Assembly (NCBI GenBank): GCA_027078545.1 | Contig: JALWXN010000004.1 | Location: forward strand, 268,737 to 332,736 | Origin: Nitrososphaeria archaeon | Lineage (GTDB): Archaea > Thermoproteota > Nitrososphaeria > Geothermarchaeales > JDFR-13 | Length of the DNA: 64,000 nt | Direction of reading: 5' to 3' | Part shown: piece by piece, positions 27,282 through 36,026 of the stretch | Layout: every line of letters starts with the position of its first letter | Position numbering within the stretch: the stretch's first letter is position 1 | Translations under genes and position numbers: made by a program | The notes under the pieces: model-generated | What the model saw: only the letters and a program-made list of their open reading frames with translations | What the model was told of the DNA's origin: nothing | Databases searched by the model: none

Positions 27282-30200
27282 GTGTCCTTCGGTAGGGAGA
27301 TTAGGAGGTATGAGGAGCAGGCGCATAGGTATGCCATCTCATCGATAAAGTTTGGCGTACTCTCTCCACAGATGATTAGGTCTATGTCTGTGGTGGAGAT
27401 CACTAATGAGTCGCCCCGTAACGAGCTTGACGAGCCTATGCCTGGCGGTGTTCTGGACCCGAGGCTGGGTAATCCCGAGCCTAACTCATACTGCCCGACC
27501 TGTGGTAATGATAGGGATCACTGTCCAGGGCATTTCGGGCATATAGACCTGGCCCTACCGGTGATCAACGTCCTCTTCGCAGAGTATATCTACCTGATCC
27601 TGAAGGGTGTCTGTCTAAACTGTTCACATATCAAGATTGATCCTAAGAAGAAGCCGAAGTATATTAAGAGGGCCTGGGAGCTTAGGAAGAACCTCCCCTA
27701 CATGTACGACCTCTTCGTGAAGAAGATTATCAAGGAGGCTTCAGAGGCTGAGAGGTGCCCCAACTGTGGGAAGGAGAATATCAAGATCGTCTTTGAGAAG
27801 CCACATAAGTTCTTCAAGGTTACGAAGGATGGTGAGCATATAGAGCTGATGCCTAGTGAGATCAGGAGCGTATTTGAGAACATCCCTGATGAGGAGCTTA
27901 TCCTGTATGGCCTCTACTGTGAGGCTGGTGCCCAGGCGTATGGTGCTGGGAGGAAGGCGGACTGCATAAGGCCTGAGTGGTTCATACTCCAGGCTCTGCC
28001 GGTACCGCCACTTACTGTTAGGCCCTCTATCCTGCATGAGGGTGGAGAGCGTAGGGAGGATGATCTGACACATAAGCTTGTTGATATCGTGAAGGTTAAC
28101 AGTAAGATTAGGAAGGATAAGACTGCCGGCTCTGTGGCGATGGCTCTGAAGAATGACTATGATGTTCTCCAGCTCCACGTCATTACATATTTCCATAACG
28201 AGTTGCCGGGTATTCCTCCGGCTACTCATAGGGGTGTGAAGAGGCTTAAGACCCTTGTCCAGAGGCTTAGTGGTAAGGAGGGTAGGTTTAGGAATAACTT
28301 GATAGGTAAGCGTGTAAACTTCTCTGCTAGGACCGTTATCTCGCCCGACTCGAACCTGGATATTAATGAGGTTGGTGTCCCAGTAGATATAGCTAAGATA
28401 TTGACTGTGCCTGAGGTTGTGACTCCCTATAACATTGACTTCCTTAGGCAGCTGGTCCTGAATGGTGCGGATACGCATCCAGGGGCGAACTATATCTATA
28501 GGCAGAAGACGAAGAGTAGGCATAACCTGAGGTATGTGACGGATAGGAGCTTCCTCGCCAATATGCTGGAGGTTGGTGATATAGTTGAGAGGCACCTTAT
28601 GGATGGCGATATAGTCCTCTTCAATAGGCAGCCGTCGCTCCACAGGATGTCGATGATGGGCCATATAGCTAGGATACTCCCCTATAGGACGTTCAGGCTC
28701 CACCTAACGGTCTGTCCACCCTACAACGCCGACTTCGATGGGGACGAGATGAATCTGCATGTCCCGCAGAATAGTGAGGCCCAGGCAGAGGCAAGGTCCC
28801 TGATGCTGGTTGAGAACCAGATTATCAGTCCGAGGTATGGAGCCCCGATCATCGGCTTCACCAAGGACTACCTAACCTCCTCCTTCCTCCTGACTAGGGA
28901 TGAGAAGAGGCTGGATAAGGCTAGGCTCTTCAACCTCCTCTCGATCTATGATGAGATACCGAAGATGGATATGGTTAGGAACTGGGATAAGATGCATAGT
29001 GGGAGGCTCCTATTCAGTATCCTCCTGCCCAAGGACTTCACCTACTCATTGAAGAGTAGGCTGGAGGAGGACGTGATTATTAAGGAGGGTGTCCTGGTCA
29101 AGGGTGTCATAGATAAGAGGTCTATTGGTGCCGAGCAGGCCGATAGTGTCCTACATAGACTGGTGAGGGAGTATGGTAATAGGTTTGGTGGGGACTTCAT
29201 CACGAGGTTCGCCTCGGTGCTGGATAGATACCTATTGTCCAGGGGCTTCTCCATAGGTATTGAGGATCTCAAGCTGCCTGAAGAGGTTGTGGAGGAGATT
29301 AAGGAGATTGAGAGGGAGGCCCATAGGAAGGTTGAGGAGGTTATTAGGCAGTATAGGGAGGGTAGGCTGGAGCTTATCAAGGGCCTCTCGCCCGAGGAGT
29401 CTCTTGAGCAGAAGATACATGAGATACTGGCCGATGCTAGGACTAGGGCTGGTCTGAAGGCGTTGGAGAGCCTGGATAAGGATAACCCGCTCTATGTGAT
29501 GGTCATCAGCGGTGCACGTGGTACTGATATTAATGTGGCCCAACTCACGGCTATGCTTGGGCAGCAGACGATCAGGGGTGAGCGTATCTCCAGGGGCTAT
29601 GGCAAGAGGACGTTGACCGTGTTTAAGGAGGGTGATATAGGTACGAAGGCTAGGGGCTTCATAGGCAGCAATTTCTACCGTGGCCTGAACCCTGTGGAGT
29701 TCTTCTTCCACGCGATAAGTGGTCGTGAGGGGTTGATGGACACAGCTGTGAAGACCCAGGAGAGTGGTTATCTCTATAGGCGTATACTATACTCTATGGA
29801 GCATCTCCAGGTTGACCACGACTTCACTGTGAGGACCTCGTATGGTAAGATTGTGCAGTTCGTATATGGTGAGGATAAAGTAGACCCTGCCAGGAGTGAC
29901 CATGGTAAGCCGGTAAATGTGGAGCGCCTGGTAGACTCTATATCGCTGCTCTACCCCAAGGGTAAGTATGCAGGGAGCAAGTATATCGATGAGATCCTCT
30001 CAAAGGTTAAGGATGAGATACCGCCCTCTCTCTATGAGGAGCTTAGAACAGTCCTGATGAGGAAGAGGGCTAATAAGGAGGTTGTTAGGGAGGCTGTTAG
30101 GCAGGCCGTCCTCAACTATAGGAGCTCAACCATCGATCCCAACACTGCCATAGGTGTGATAACCGCCCAGTCGATCGGTGAGCCTGGTACCCAGATGACT

Positions 30201-31184
30201 CTGAGGACCTTCCACTACGCCGGTGTAAAGGAGAAGAACGTGACTATTGGTCTGCCACGTATCATAGAGATCGTGGATGCTAAGCAGAAGCCGTCGACGC
30301 CTAGGATGACGATCTACCTGGATGAGGAGCATAGGTATAGCCAGGAGAAGGCTGAGGAGATAGCTAATAAGATTAAGAGTACGAAGCTGAGGGATGTTGT
30401 CCTTGGCTATAGCATCGACCTGGCCAGTAGGAGGGTGGTGTTCAGGCTGGATATGGATGCCTTGGAGAAGGTTGGGTTGACTCCTAAGGATGTTAAGAGG
30501 GTCTTTAGCAGGAGGTACTCGACAGAGCTTAATGGTGACCTGCTCGCTGTGAAGCCGTCGATGAAGCTGAAGGAGGGTGAGGAGACGAATCTGGACATCA
30601 TTGTTGAGAAGCTGAGGAAGGCTGCTGAGAGGTTCCTCGAGAGGCATATAGCTGGTGTCCAGGGTATTATGAGGGTCACGGTTGACCGTGTAGTTAATGA
30701 GGAGACTGGTGAGGAGGAGTGGGTGCTCTACACAGCTGGTAGTAATCTGAGGGAGGTCCTCACCTTCGAGGGTGTAGACCCGACTAGGACGGTTACGAAC
30801 GATATATTCGAGATATATGAGGTCCTAGGTATAGAGGCTGCTAGGAACGCGATTATCAATGAGATTAAGGCTGTTCTGGATGAGCAGGGTCTCGACATTG
30901 ACTATAGGCATATCATGCTGGTGGCTGACCTGATGACTAGGGAGGGTGTGATTAAGCAGATGGGTAGGTACGGTGTCGTTGCTCTTAAGGAGAGTGTCCT
31001 GGCTAAGGCGGCCTTCGAGACTACTGTGCCTGTCCTAGTCAAGGCTGCCGTGAGGGGTGAGACCGACTATTTAAGGGGTCCGACCGAGAATATAATAGTT
31101 GGCTCTCGTGTACCCATAGGGACGGGTAGCGTCGATGTATACATAAGGGTGGGTAGCGATGGAGGAGACGGTAAGGAGGCTTGA
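27282..31184 (+). CDS. rpoA: RNA polymerase subunit A, A' and A'' fused in one polypeptide
   Basis: A single 1300-residue frame covers what is normally rpoA1 (about 880 residues) plus rpoA2 (about 390). The A' part has the zinc site CPTCGNDRDHCPGHFGH and the catalytic loop NADFDGDEM with D484, D486 and D488. The A'' part contains TAQSIGEPGTQMTLRTFHYAG (trigger-loop region) and ends with GPTENIIVG. The join is around residues 875-905 (GKPVNVERLVDSISLLYP) with no stop, frameshift or internal ribosome-binding site that I can see. Crenarchaeota and Euryarchaeota normally carry two genes. The start is GTG 27282, and eL30 begins 26 bases before the stop. Confidence 0.97.
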   Translation: MSFGREIRRYEEQAHRYAISSIKFGVLSPQMIRSMSVVEITNESPRNELDEPMPGGVLDPRLGNPEPNSYCPTCGNDRDHCPGHFGHIDLALPVINVLFAEYIYLILKGVCLNCSHIKIDPKKKPKYIKRAWELRKNLPYMYDLFVKKIIKEASEAERCPNCGKENIKIVFEKPHKFFKVTKDGEHIELMPSEIRSVFENIPDEELILYGLYCEAGAQAYGAGRKADCIRPEWFILQALPVPPLTVRPSILHEGGERREDDLTHKLVDIVKVNSKIRKDKTAGSVAMALKNDYDVLQLHVITYFHNELPGIPPATHRGVKRLKTLVQRLSGKEGRFRNNLIGKRVNFSARTVISPDSNLDINEVGVPVDIAKILTVPEVVTPYNIDFLRQLVLNGADTHPGANYIYRQKTKSRHNLRYVTDRSFLANMLEVGDIVERHLMDGDIVLFNRQPSLHRMSMMGHIARILPYRTFRLHLTVCPPYNADFDGDEMNLHVPQNSEAQAEARSLMLVENQIISPRYGAPIIGFTKDYLTSSFLLTRDEKRLDKARLFNLLSIYDEIPKMDMVRNWDKMHSGRLLFSILLPKDFTYSLKSRLEEDVIIKEGVLVKGVIDKRSIGAEQADSVLHRLVREYGNRFGGDFITRFASVLDRYLLSRGFSIGIEDLKLPEEVVEEIKEIEREAHRKVEEVIRQYREGRLELIKGLSPEESLEQKIHEILADARTRAGLKALESLDKDNPLYVMVISGARGTDINVAQLTAMLGQQTIRGERISRGYGKRTLTVFKEGDIGTKARGFIGSNFYRGLNPVEFFFHAISGREGLMDTAVKTQESGYLYRRILYSMEHLQVDHDFTVRTSYGKIVQFVYGEDKVDPARSDHGKPVNVERLVDSISLLYPKGKYAGSKYIDEILSKVKDEIPPSLYEELRTVLMRKRANKEVVREAVRQAVLNYRSSTIDPNTAIGVITAQSIGEPGTQMTLRTFHYAGVKEKNVTIGLPRIIEIVDAKQKPSTPRMTIYLDEEHRYSQEKAEEIANKIKSTKLRDVVLGYSIDLASRRVVFRLDMDALEKVGLTPKDVKRVFSRRYSTELNGDLLAVKPSMKLKEGEETNLDIIVEKLRKAAERFLERHIAGVQGIMRVTVDRVVNEETGEEEWVLYTAGSNLREVLTFEGVDPTRTVTNDIFEIYEVLGIEAARNAIINEIKAVLDEQGLDIDYRHIMLVADLMTREGVIKQMGRYGVVALKESVLAKAAFETTVPVLVKAAVRGETDYLRGPTENIIVGSRVPIGTGSVDVYIRVGSDGGDGKEA

Positions 31185-31488
31185 GGCGGCCCTACCAGTG
31201 GTTGCCAAGACTGGGAAGATCCTCTTTGGGAGGAATAATGTGTTATGGGCGCTTAGGAACGAGGCTGATAAGATAAAGGTCATACTGGTGGCTAGGAATC
31301 CTCCGCCAGGCCTCCTAGAGGAGATAGGGCCTATGGCGGAGGAGAAGGGTGTCCCGCTTCTCAGGAGTAGGAGGACTAATCTTGAGCTCGGGGCTCTATG
31401 TGGGAGGCCCCACTCCGTATCGGTTGTGGCTATCTATGACTTTGGGAGTGCCCCGATAGAAGAGGAGACATTGTATGCCAAGCAGTGA
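31159..31488 (+). CDS. rpl30e: Ribosomal protein eL30
   Basis: L7Ae/L30e superfamily protein of the 50S subunit, 109 residues. Seen: TGKILFGRNNVLWALRNE, VILVARNPPP, RSRRTNLELGALCGRP, the RNA-binding face of eL30. Position after rpoA and before nusA is standard in archaea. Overlaps rpoA by 26 bases and nusA by 14. Confidence 0.94.
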   Translation: MEETVRRLEAALPVVAKTGKILFGRNNVLWALRNEADKIKVILVARNPPPGLLEEIGPMAEEKGVPLLRSRRTNLELGALCGRPHSVSVVAIYDFGSAPIEEETLYAKQ

Positions 31489-31969
31489 GGGCCTTAGCTT
31501 TACAAATGATGAGCTCGCCTTGATGAGCCTCTTCCACGGCATTACTGGTGAGAATCCCCTTGCCTGTAAGATCATCGAGGACTATGTATACTTCATCATT
31601 ACTGAGGAGGCTCTCTACCGTATCATGGCCGACCCTGTGATGAGAGGGGAGCTACGTCGCAGGATAGGTGGGAGGTTCACTAGGAGTAGGGTGTTGAGGG
31701 CCCTATCCTCCATTCTGACCGAGAATATAGGTTCCCCCACCTATGTAGCCGTCTATTACGATGATCCTATAGAGTTTCTCAAAACCTTCTTCGGCCTGGA
31801 CAGCTCCGCGAGGGTGGAGCTTAGGAATAGTGGTGGTAGGACCGTGGTGAACATATACGTCTCCCCAGAGAAGAAGGGGATCGTCATAGGTAGGAATGGT
31901 ATCCGTGCCAGGGCTGGTAGGTTCTTCGGGAAGGCGCTCTACAACATCGACCAAATAAATATCAGGTAG
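31475..31969 (+). CDS. nusA: NusA-like KH-domain transcription factor
   Basis: Archaeal NusA relative with two KH domains and no S1 or N-terminal polymerase-binding domain. The second KH has GIVIGRNGIRARAGRFFGKA near the C-terminus (GxxG = GRNG). 164 residues, a little longer than the usual 140-150 because of an N-terminal extension (SSEGLSFTNDELALMSLF). Position between eL30 and uS12 is conserved. It likely binds RNA during elongation or termination; the function is poorly known in archaea. Confidence 0.88.
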   Translation: MPSSEGLSFTNDELALMSLFHGITGENPLACKIIEDYVYFIITEEALYRIMADPVMRGELRRRIGGRFTRSRVLRALSSILTENIGSPTYVAVYYDDPIEFLKTFFGLDSSARVELRNSGGRTVVNIYVSPEKKGIVIGRNGIRARAGRFFGKALYNIDQINIR

Positions 31970-32002
31970 GCCCGTCATAACGATTTTAGGTGGTGTTGGG
32001 GA

Positions 32003-32443
32003 ATGGGTAGGAAGAGCCCGAAGGGCATGTTCGCGGCTAGGAAGCTAGTTATGAAGAGGAAGAAGTTTAGGTGGAGTGACATCAAGTATAGGAGGCGGAT
32101 GATGCGGCTCGATGAGAAGGCGGATCCACTTGAAGGAGCCCCGATGGCCCGTGGAATAGTTATTGAGAAGGTGGGTGTGGAGGCTAAGCAGCCTAACTCG
32201 GCTCTCAGGAAGTGTGTACGTGTCCAGCTCATCAAGAATGGTAAGCAGGTCACAGCCTTCCTACCTGGGGACGGTGCCCTCAACGTTGTTGATGAGCATG
32301 ACGAGGTTATGATAGAGGGTATAGGCGGCTCCCAGGGGAGGGCGATGGGTGATATACCAGGTGTTAGGTATAGGGTCTTCCTCGTCAATGGTGTCCCGCT
32401 AGACCTCCTAGTCAGGGGTAAGATTAAGAAGCCTAAGAGGTGA
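32003..32443 (+). CDS. rps12: Ribosomal protein uS12
   Basis: Decoding-centre protein of the 30S subunit. Seen: [20 protein letters not shown] and [15 protein letters not shown], including the conserved PNSA and PGVRY loops. 146 residues is the archaeal length. A 33-base gap after nusA and 4 bases before uS7. Confidence 0.96.
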   Translation: MGRKSPKGMFAARKLVMKRKKFRWSDIKYRRRMMRLDEKADPLEGAPMARGIVIEKVGVEAKQPNSALRKCVRVQLIKNGKQVTAFLPGDGALNVVDEHDEVMIEGIGGSQGRAMGDIPGVRYRVFLVNGVPLDLLVRGKIKKPKR

Positions 32444-32447
32444 TCCT

Positions 32448-33029
32448 ATGGCGTCTAAGCAGCAGGTTGGGCTTAAGCTATTCGGCCGATACTCCTTCAA
32501 GGATGTGGAGGTTAGGGATATCAGTCTGAAGGACTATATCTCGTTGAAGCCTGTCCTCCTGCCCTGGAGTGGGGGGAGGCATGAGAAGAGGAAGTTTGAG
32601 AAGGCGAAGGTAAACATTGTTGAGAGGCTGGTTAACAAGCTTATGCGACCTGGGAAGATGGGTGGTAAGAAGCAGAAGGCGATCAAGATTGTAGAGGCGG
32701 CTTTCAGGATTATTGAGCTTGAGACTGGTGACAACCCTATACAGCTCCTGGTATATGCGATTGAGAATGCTGGTCCCTGTGAGGATGTAACGACGATTGC
32801 CTATGGTGGTGCGGCCTACACGGTCAGTGTAGATGTATCACCTCTGAGGAGGATCGATGTTGCCCTGAGGAACATTGTTATCGGGGCTAAGAACGCCGCG
32901 AGGAATAGTAGGATGAGTATTGAGGAGGCCCTCGCGAGGGAGATCATACTGGCGGCTAGGAACGACCTTGGCAGCTACGCCATATCTAAGAGGGTTGAGA
33001 TCGAGAGGATAGCGATGGCCAGCCGCTAG
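32448..33029 (+). CDS. rps7: Ribosomal protein uS7
   Basis: Head protein of the 30S subunit that nucleates 16S 3' domain folding. Seen: VNIVERLVNKLMRPGKMGGKK, NPIQLLVYAIENAGPCEDV and the C-terminal SYAISKRVEIERIAMASR (archaeal end motif). 193 residues. Last gene before the tef1 promoter region. Confidence 0.96.
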   Translation: MASKQQVGLKLFGRYSFKDVEVRDISLKDYISLKPVLLPWSGGRHEKRKFEKAKVNIVERLVNKLMRPGKMGGKKQKAIKIVEAAFRIIELETGDNPIQLLVYAIENAGPCEDVTTIAYGGAAYTVSVDVSPLRRIDVALRNIVIGAKNAARNSRMSIEEALAREIILAARNDLGSYAISKRVEIERIAMASR

Positions 33030-33043
33030 CCTGGCTGGCGTGG

Positions 33044-33112
33044 TTTATAAATCCCATGCCTAAATGCTTTATATATACCATCTCTGGAATTGATTGGAGA
33101 TAGGTGAGAGCT
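33044..33112 (+). promoter_or_regulatory. Elongation factor 1A promoter (two TATA candidates)
   Basis: In the 83-base gap after uS7, TTTATAAA (33044-33051) and TTTATATATA (33068-33077) are both good TATA boxes. The second lies about 40 bases before ATG 33113. GGTGAG (33102-33107) is the ribosome-binding site. This allows tef1-uS10 to be transcribed separately at high level. Confidence 0.6.
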
Positions 33113-34429
33113 ATGGCCAAGAAGAAGGAGCATATGAACCTGATAGCGATCGGCCATGTTGACCATGGGAAGTCTACGCTGATGGGTCGCCTGCTATATG
33201 AGGCTGGTGTGATCGACCAGAGGCTTATCCAGCAGTATGAGGAGGAGGCTAAGAAGCTGGGTAAGGAGACATTCAAGTTCGCCTGGGTTATGGATAAGTT
33301 GAAGGAGGAGAGGGAGAGGGGTCTCACTATTGATCTCTCGTTCTATAAGTTCGAGACCCCCAAGTATGAGTTCACCCTTATCGACGCCCCCGGCCATAGG
33401 GACTTTATCAAGAATATGATTACGGGGGCTAGTGAGGCGGATGCAGCTATTCTCGTCGTCTCCGCACGTCCAGGTGAGTTCGAGGCTGGTATCTCTCCTG
33501 GTGGCCAGACTAGGGAGCATGCAAGCCTGGCTAAGATCCTAGGTATAAACCAGCTAGTAGTGGCTATCAACAAGATGGATGATCCCGGTGTGAACTGGAG
33601 TAAGGAGAGGTATGAGGAGATTAAGAACGAGATTGCTAGGCTCCTAAAGACCCTTGGCTACGATGTGAGTAAGATCAGGTTTGTACCTGTCTCGGCCTGG
33701 ACCGGTGATAATGTCCTTAAGAAGTCTGACAAGATGCCTTGGTACGACGGGCCTACGCTGATCGAGGCTCTAGACGAGTTCGTGCCTCCGCCTAAGCCTA
33801 TCGACAAGCCTCTCCGCCTACCGATACAGGATGTATACTCGATCACTGGTGTGGGTACGGTCCCAGTTGGTAGGATAGAGACTGGTAGGATGAGGGTTGG
33901 TGACCGCGTCGTCTTCATGCCGCCAGGCCTTGTCGGTGATGTGAAGTCTATCGAGATGCATCACCAGCCTCTGGAGGAGGCTGTCGCGGGTGACAATATA
34001 GGCTTCAACGTGAAGGGCGTCTCCAAGAAGGATATTAGGAGGGGTGACGTCGTAGGCCATGTAGATAATCCTCCGACGGTTGCTGAGGAGTTCATAGCAC
34101 AGATCTTCGTGATCTATCACCCGACAGCCATAGGAGTTGGCTATACACCAGTGATGCATGTGCATACTGCCCAGGTGGCCGTAACTTTCATAGAGCTTCT
34201 GAAGAAGCTGGATAGGAGGACTGGCCAGGTTGTGGAGGAGAACCCGAGCTTCCTCAAGACTGGTGACGTCGCCATAGTGAAGCTGAAGCCTCTGAGGCCA
34301 GTGTCACTGGAGGAGTTCCAGCAGTTCCCAGAGCTGGGTAGGTTCGCAATCAGGGATATGGGTCAGACCATAGCTGCTGGTGTGGTCAAGGAGATTACTA
34401 AGAAGGCTGAGGTCAAGATTAAGGGTTAG
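33113..34429 (+). CDS. tef1: Translation elongation factor 1A
   Basis: GTPase bringing aminoacyl-tRNA to the ribosome. P-loop GHVDHGKST, effector region [37 protein letters not shown]. It contains the insertion [16 protein letters not shown] shared by crenarchaeal and eukaryotic EF1A. The family start [10 protein letters not shown] sets ATG 33113 rather than the upstream in-frame GTG 33104. 438 residues is normal. uS10 follows after 45 bases. Confidence 0.97.
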   Translation: MAKKKEHMNLIAIGHVDHGKSTLMGRLLYEAGVIDQRLIQQYEEEAKKLGKETFKFAWVMDKLKEERERGLTIDLSFYKFETPKYEFTLIDAPGHRDFIKNMITGASEADAAILVVSARPGEFEAGISPGGQTREHASLAKILGINQLVVAINKMDDPGVNWSKERYEEIKNEIARLLKTLGYDVSKIRFVPVSAWTGDNVLKKSDKMPWYDGPTLIEALDEFVPPPKPIDKPLRLPIQDVYSITGVGTVPVGRIETGRMRVGDRVVFMPPGLVGDVKSIEMHHQPLEEAVAGDNIGFNVKGVSKKDIRRGDVVGHVDNPPTVAEEFIAQIFVIYHPTAIGVGYTPVMHVHTAQVAVTFIELLKKLDRRTGQVVEENPSFLKTGDVAIVKLKPLRPVSLEEFQQFPELGRFAIRDMGQTIAAGVVKEITKKAEVKIKG

Positions 34430-34474
34430 TAGTTTTATATCCCTCCCCCATCCAACTATTTTTCCTGACTCGAG

Positions 34475-34789
34475 ATGATCAGGGGAACGAAGACTAGGAT
34501 AATTGTATATGGAACTGACCATAAGGCCCTGGACAGTTTTATGGAGGAGGTTAGGGCCATAGCTGAGAAGACGGGTGCGAAGTATTCTGGCCCTGTATAC
34601 CTTCCTACTAAGAGGGTTGTCGTCCCTACTAGGAAGAGTCCCTGTGGACAGGGGAGTGAGACGTGGGACAAGTTTGAGCTTCGTATTCATAAGAGGCTTA
34701 TCGATATTGAGCAGAACGAGAACACTATGAGGCATCTCATTAGGCTAAGGGTTCCTGACAACGTCTTTATCGAGGTAAGGCTTACATAG
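34475..34789 (+). CDS. rps10: Ribosomal protein uS10
   Basis: 30S head protein. Seen: RIIVYGTDHKALDSFMEEVR, GPVYLPTKRVVVPTRKSPCG and TWDKFELRIHKRLIDI. 104 residues is normal. The spacer from tef1 contains TTTTATAT (34432-34439) and a T-run, possibly a second promoter. It ends 8 bases before the convergent archease gene. Confidence 0.95.
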   Translation: MIRGTKTRIIVYGTDHKALDSFMEEVRAIAEKTGAKYSGPVYLPTKRVVVPTRKSPCGQGSETWDKFELRIHKRLIDIEQNENTMRHLIRLRVPDNVFIEVRLT

Positions 34790-34797
34790 CTACAATT

Positions 34798-35223
34798 CTA
34801 TATGTCCAAGACATACTCGATCACGTATCTATCCCCCTCCATATCAATCCTCATCTCATGGTAGGTCATAGCCTTTACATGTATCTTTGGTTCATGCTTG
34901 TTTAGGTTGAGGTCTTCGCCCCACATCTCGGCGTGGAGGACGTATCTACCATCCTCTCTATGAATCCTAGTCTTGAAGCGTGAGTAGATCTTACCTTCTG
35001 AGTCGAGCCTCACTATCAGCTCCTCAATGAAGTTGTAGAGAAGCTCCTCTAGGTCGTCTCCATAGACGGTCAGCTCATCCTTCTTCTGTGGAGTGACGGT
35101 ATTAATATCTACCGTGGTGTCTGTGAAGGCCTCCGCGGCCTTCTCGAAGGCCTCCTCCAACGTTTTTCCCCAGGCCCTAATCTTTATGTCAGCAGTGTGT
35201 GACAGGAATTCATATCCATTCAT
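34798..35223 (-). CDS. Archease (tRNA splicing ligase activator)
   Basis: Small metal-binding protein that helps RtcB RNA ligase join tRNA halves. Seen: EFLSHTADIKIRAWGKTLEEAF with the metal-binding Asp, YNFIEELIVRLDSEGK, HVKAMTYHEMRI and a C-terminal YVLDI. ATG 35223 gives MNGYEFLSH; an adjacent TTG at 35226 is less likely. RtcB itself is not in the window, but the two intron-bearing tRNAs explain the need for it. Convergent with uS10, divergent from the oxidase operon across 147 bases. Confidence 0.93.
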   Translation of the reverse strand: MNGYEFLSHTADIKIRAWGKTLEEAFEKAAEAFTDTTVDINTVTPQKKDELTVYGDDLEELLYNFIEELIVRLDSEGKIYSRFKTRIHREDGRYVLHAEMWGEDLNLNKHEPKIHVKAMTYHEMRIDMEGDRYVIEYVLDI

Positions 35224-35319
35224 CAACTTTCACCACAATTCATACTTTATCCATGGTTCACATGATATATGAGTAGGCCGTCTGTAGAGGGAATCATATA
35301 AAGACGTGCCAATACAGCG

Positions 35320-35370
35320 TACATATTTTTTAATACCGGTGAAAATATTTTCTAACATAACCAAATTCAA
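35320..35370 (+). promoter_or_regulatory. Cytochrome oxidase operon promoter region
   Basis: A very AT-rich stretch precedes the oxidase subunit II gene. The best TATA candidate is ATATTTTTTAAT (35321-35332), followed by AAAATATTTT (35341-35350). No Shine-Dalgarno motif precedes GTG 35371, which suggests a leaderless or short-leader message. The rest of the 35227-35370 gap shows nothing else. Confidence 0.45.
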
Positions 35371-36009
35371 GTGGATTCACGTGTGGTGGTAATCGTGACC
35401 CACGGGATAGTGCTCCAGATACCCGGGGAACCAGCTGGGACATGGTACTCACTATTCAACTTGTACTTCAGTCTGGGACTGCTAGTAGGCTCAGTAGTAA
35501 TAGGGATGTTGTTGTATTTCGTCTGGAAGTACAGAGAGTCAGTATCAAACGAGAGTGACGACATAAAGCCAGGGGTAGTGCCTGGAGAACGGAGTAACAT
35601 GAAGCTCATAGTAGTATTCTTTGGGCTAACATCGATCATACTCTTCACACTAGCGTCATACTCCATCTTAGTGACTAACTATGTGGAGAAGGTTCCCAAG
35701 GCAGACGACATATTCGAGGTAACGGTGCAGGGTTTCCAGTGGGGTTGGCGCTTCATATACCCCAATGGAACGGAGGTCGTTGGTGAGGTTGTGGTTCCAA
35801 AGGATAAGATCGTCGTCTTCAGAATAACCAGCATGGATGTTTTCCATAAGTTCCAACTTATTGAGTTTAGAACAGGTGCAGACGCTCTTCCAGGAGCCTT
35901 TAACGTGATATGGATAAAGCCTACTGAGGCCGGCACATACACCATACAGTGCTATGAGCTCTGTGGAATTGGGCATTCCTTGATGGTCGCTACTCTGAGG
36001 GTCGTGTGA
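35371..36009 (+). CDS. coxB: Cytochrome c oxidase subunit II (CuA type)
   Basis: Electron-entry subunit of a heme-copper oxidase. Two transmembrane helices (about 27-53 and 78-102) and an extracellular cupredoxin domain. All CuA ligands are visible: H159 (DVFHKF), C194, E196, C198, H202 and M205 (CYELCGIGHSLM); aromatic GFQWGWRF (121-128) is the electron-transfer patch. GTG 35371, 35383 and 35395 are all possible starts; the first is used here. Probably receives electrons from the cupredoxin encoded two genes downstream of subunit I+III rather than cytochrome c. Confidence 0.93.
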   Translation: MDSRVVVIVTHGIVLQIPGEPAGTWYSLFNLYFSLGLLVGSVVIGMLLYFVWKYRESVSNESDDIKPGVVPGERSNMKLIVVFFGLTSIILFTLASYSILVTNYVEKVPKADDIFEVTVQGFQWGWRFIYPNGTEVVGEVVVPKDKIVVFRITSMDVFHKFQLIEFRTGADALPGAFNVIWIKPTEAGTYTIQCYELCGIGHSLMVATLRVV

Positions 36010-36026
36010 AGTGGGGGTGAGTATAA

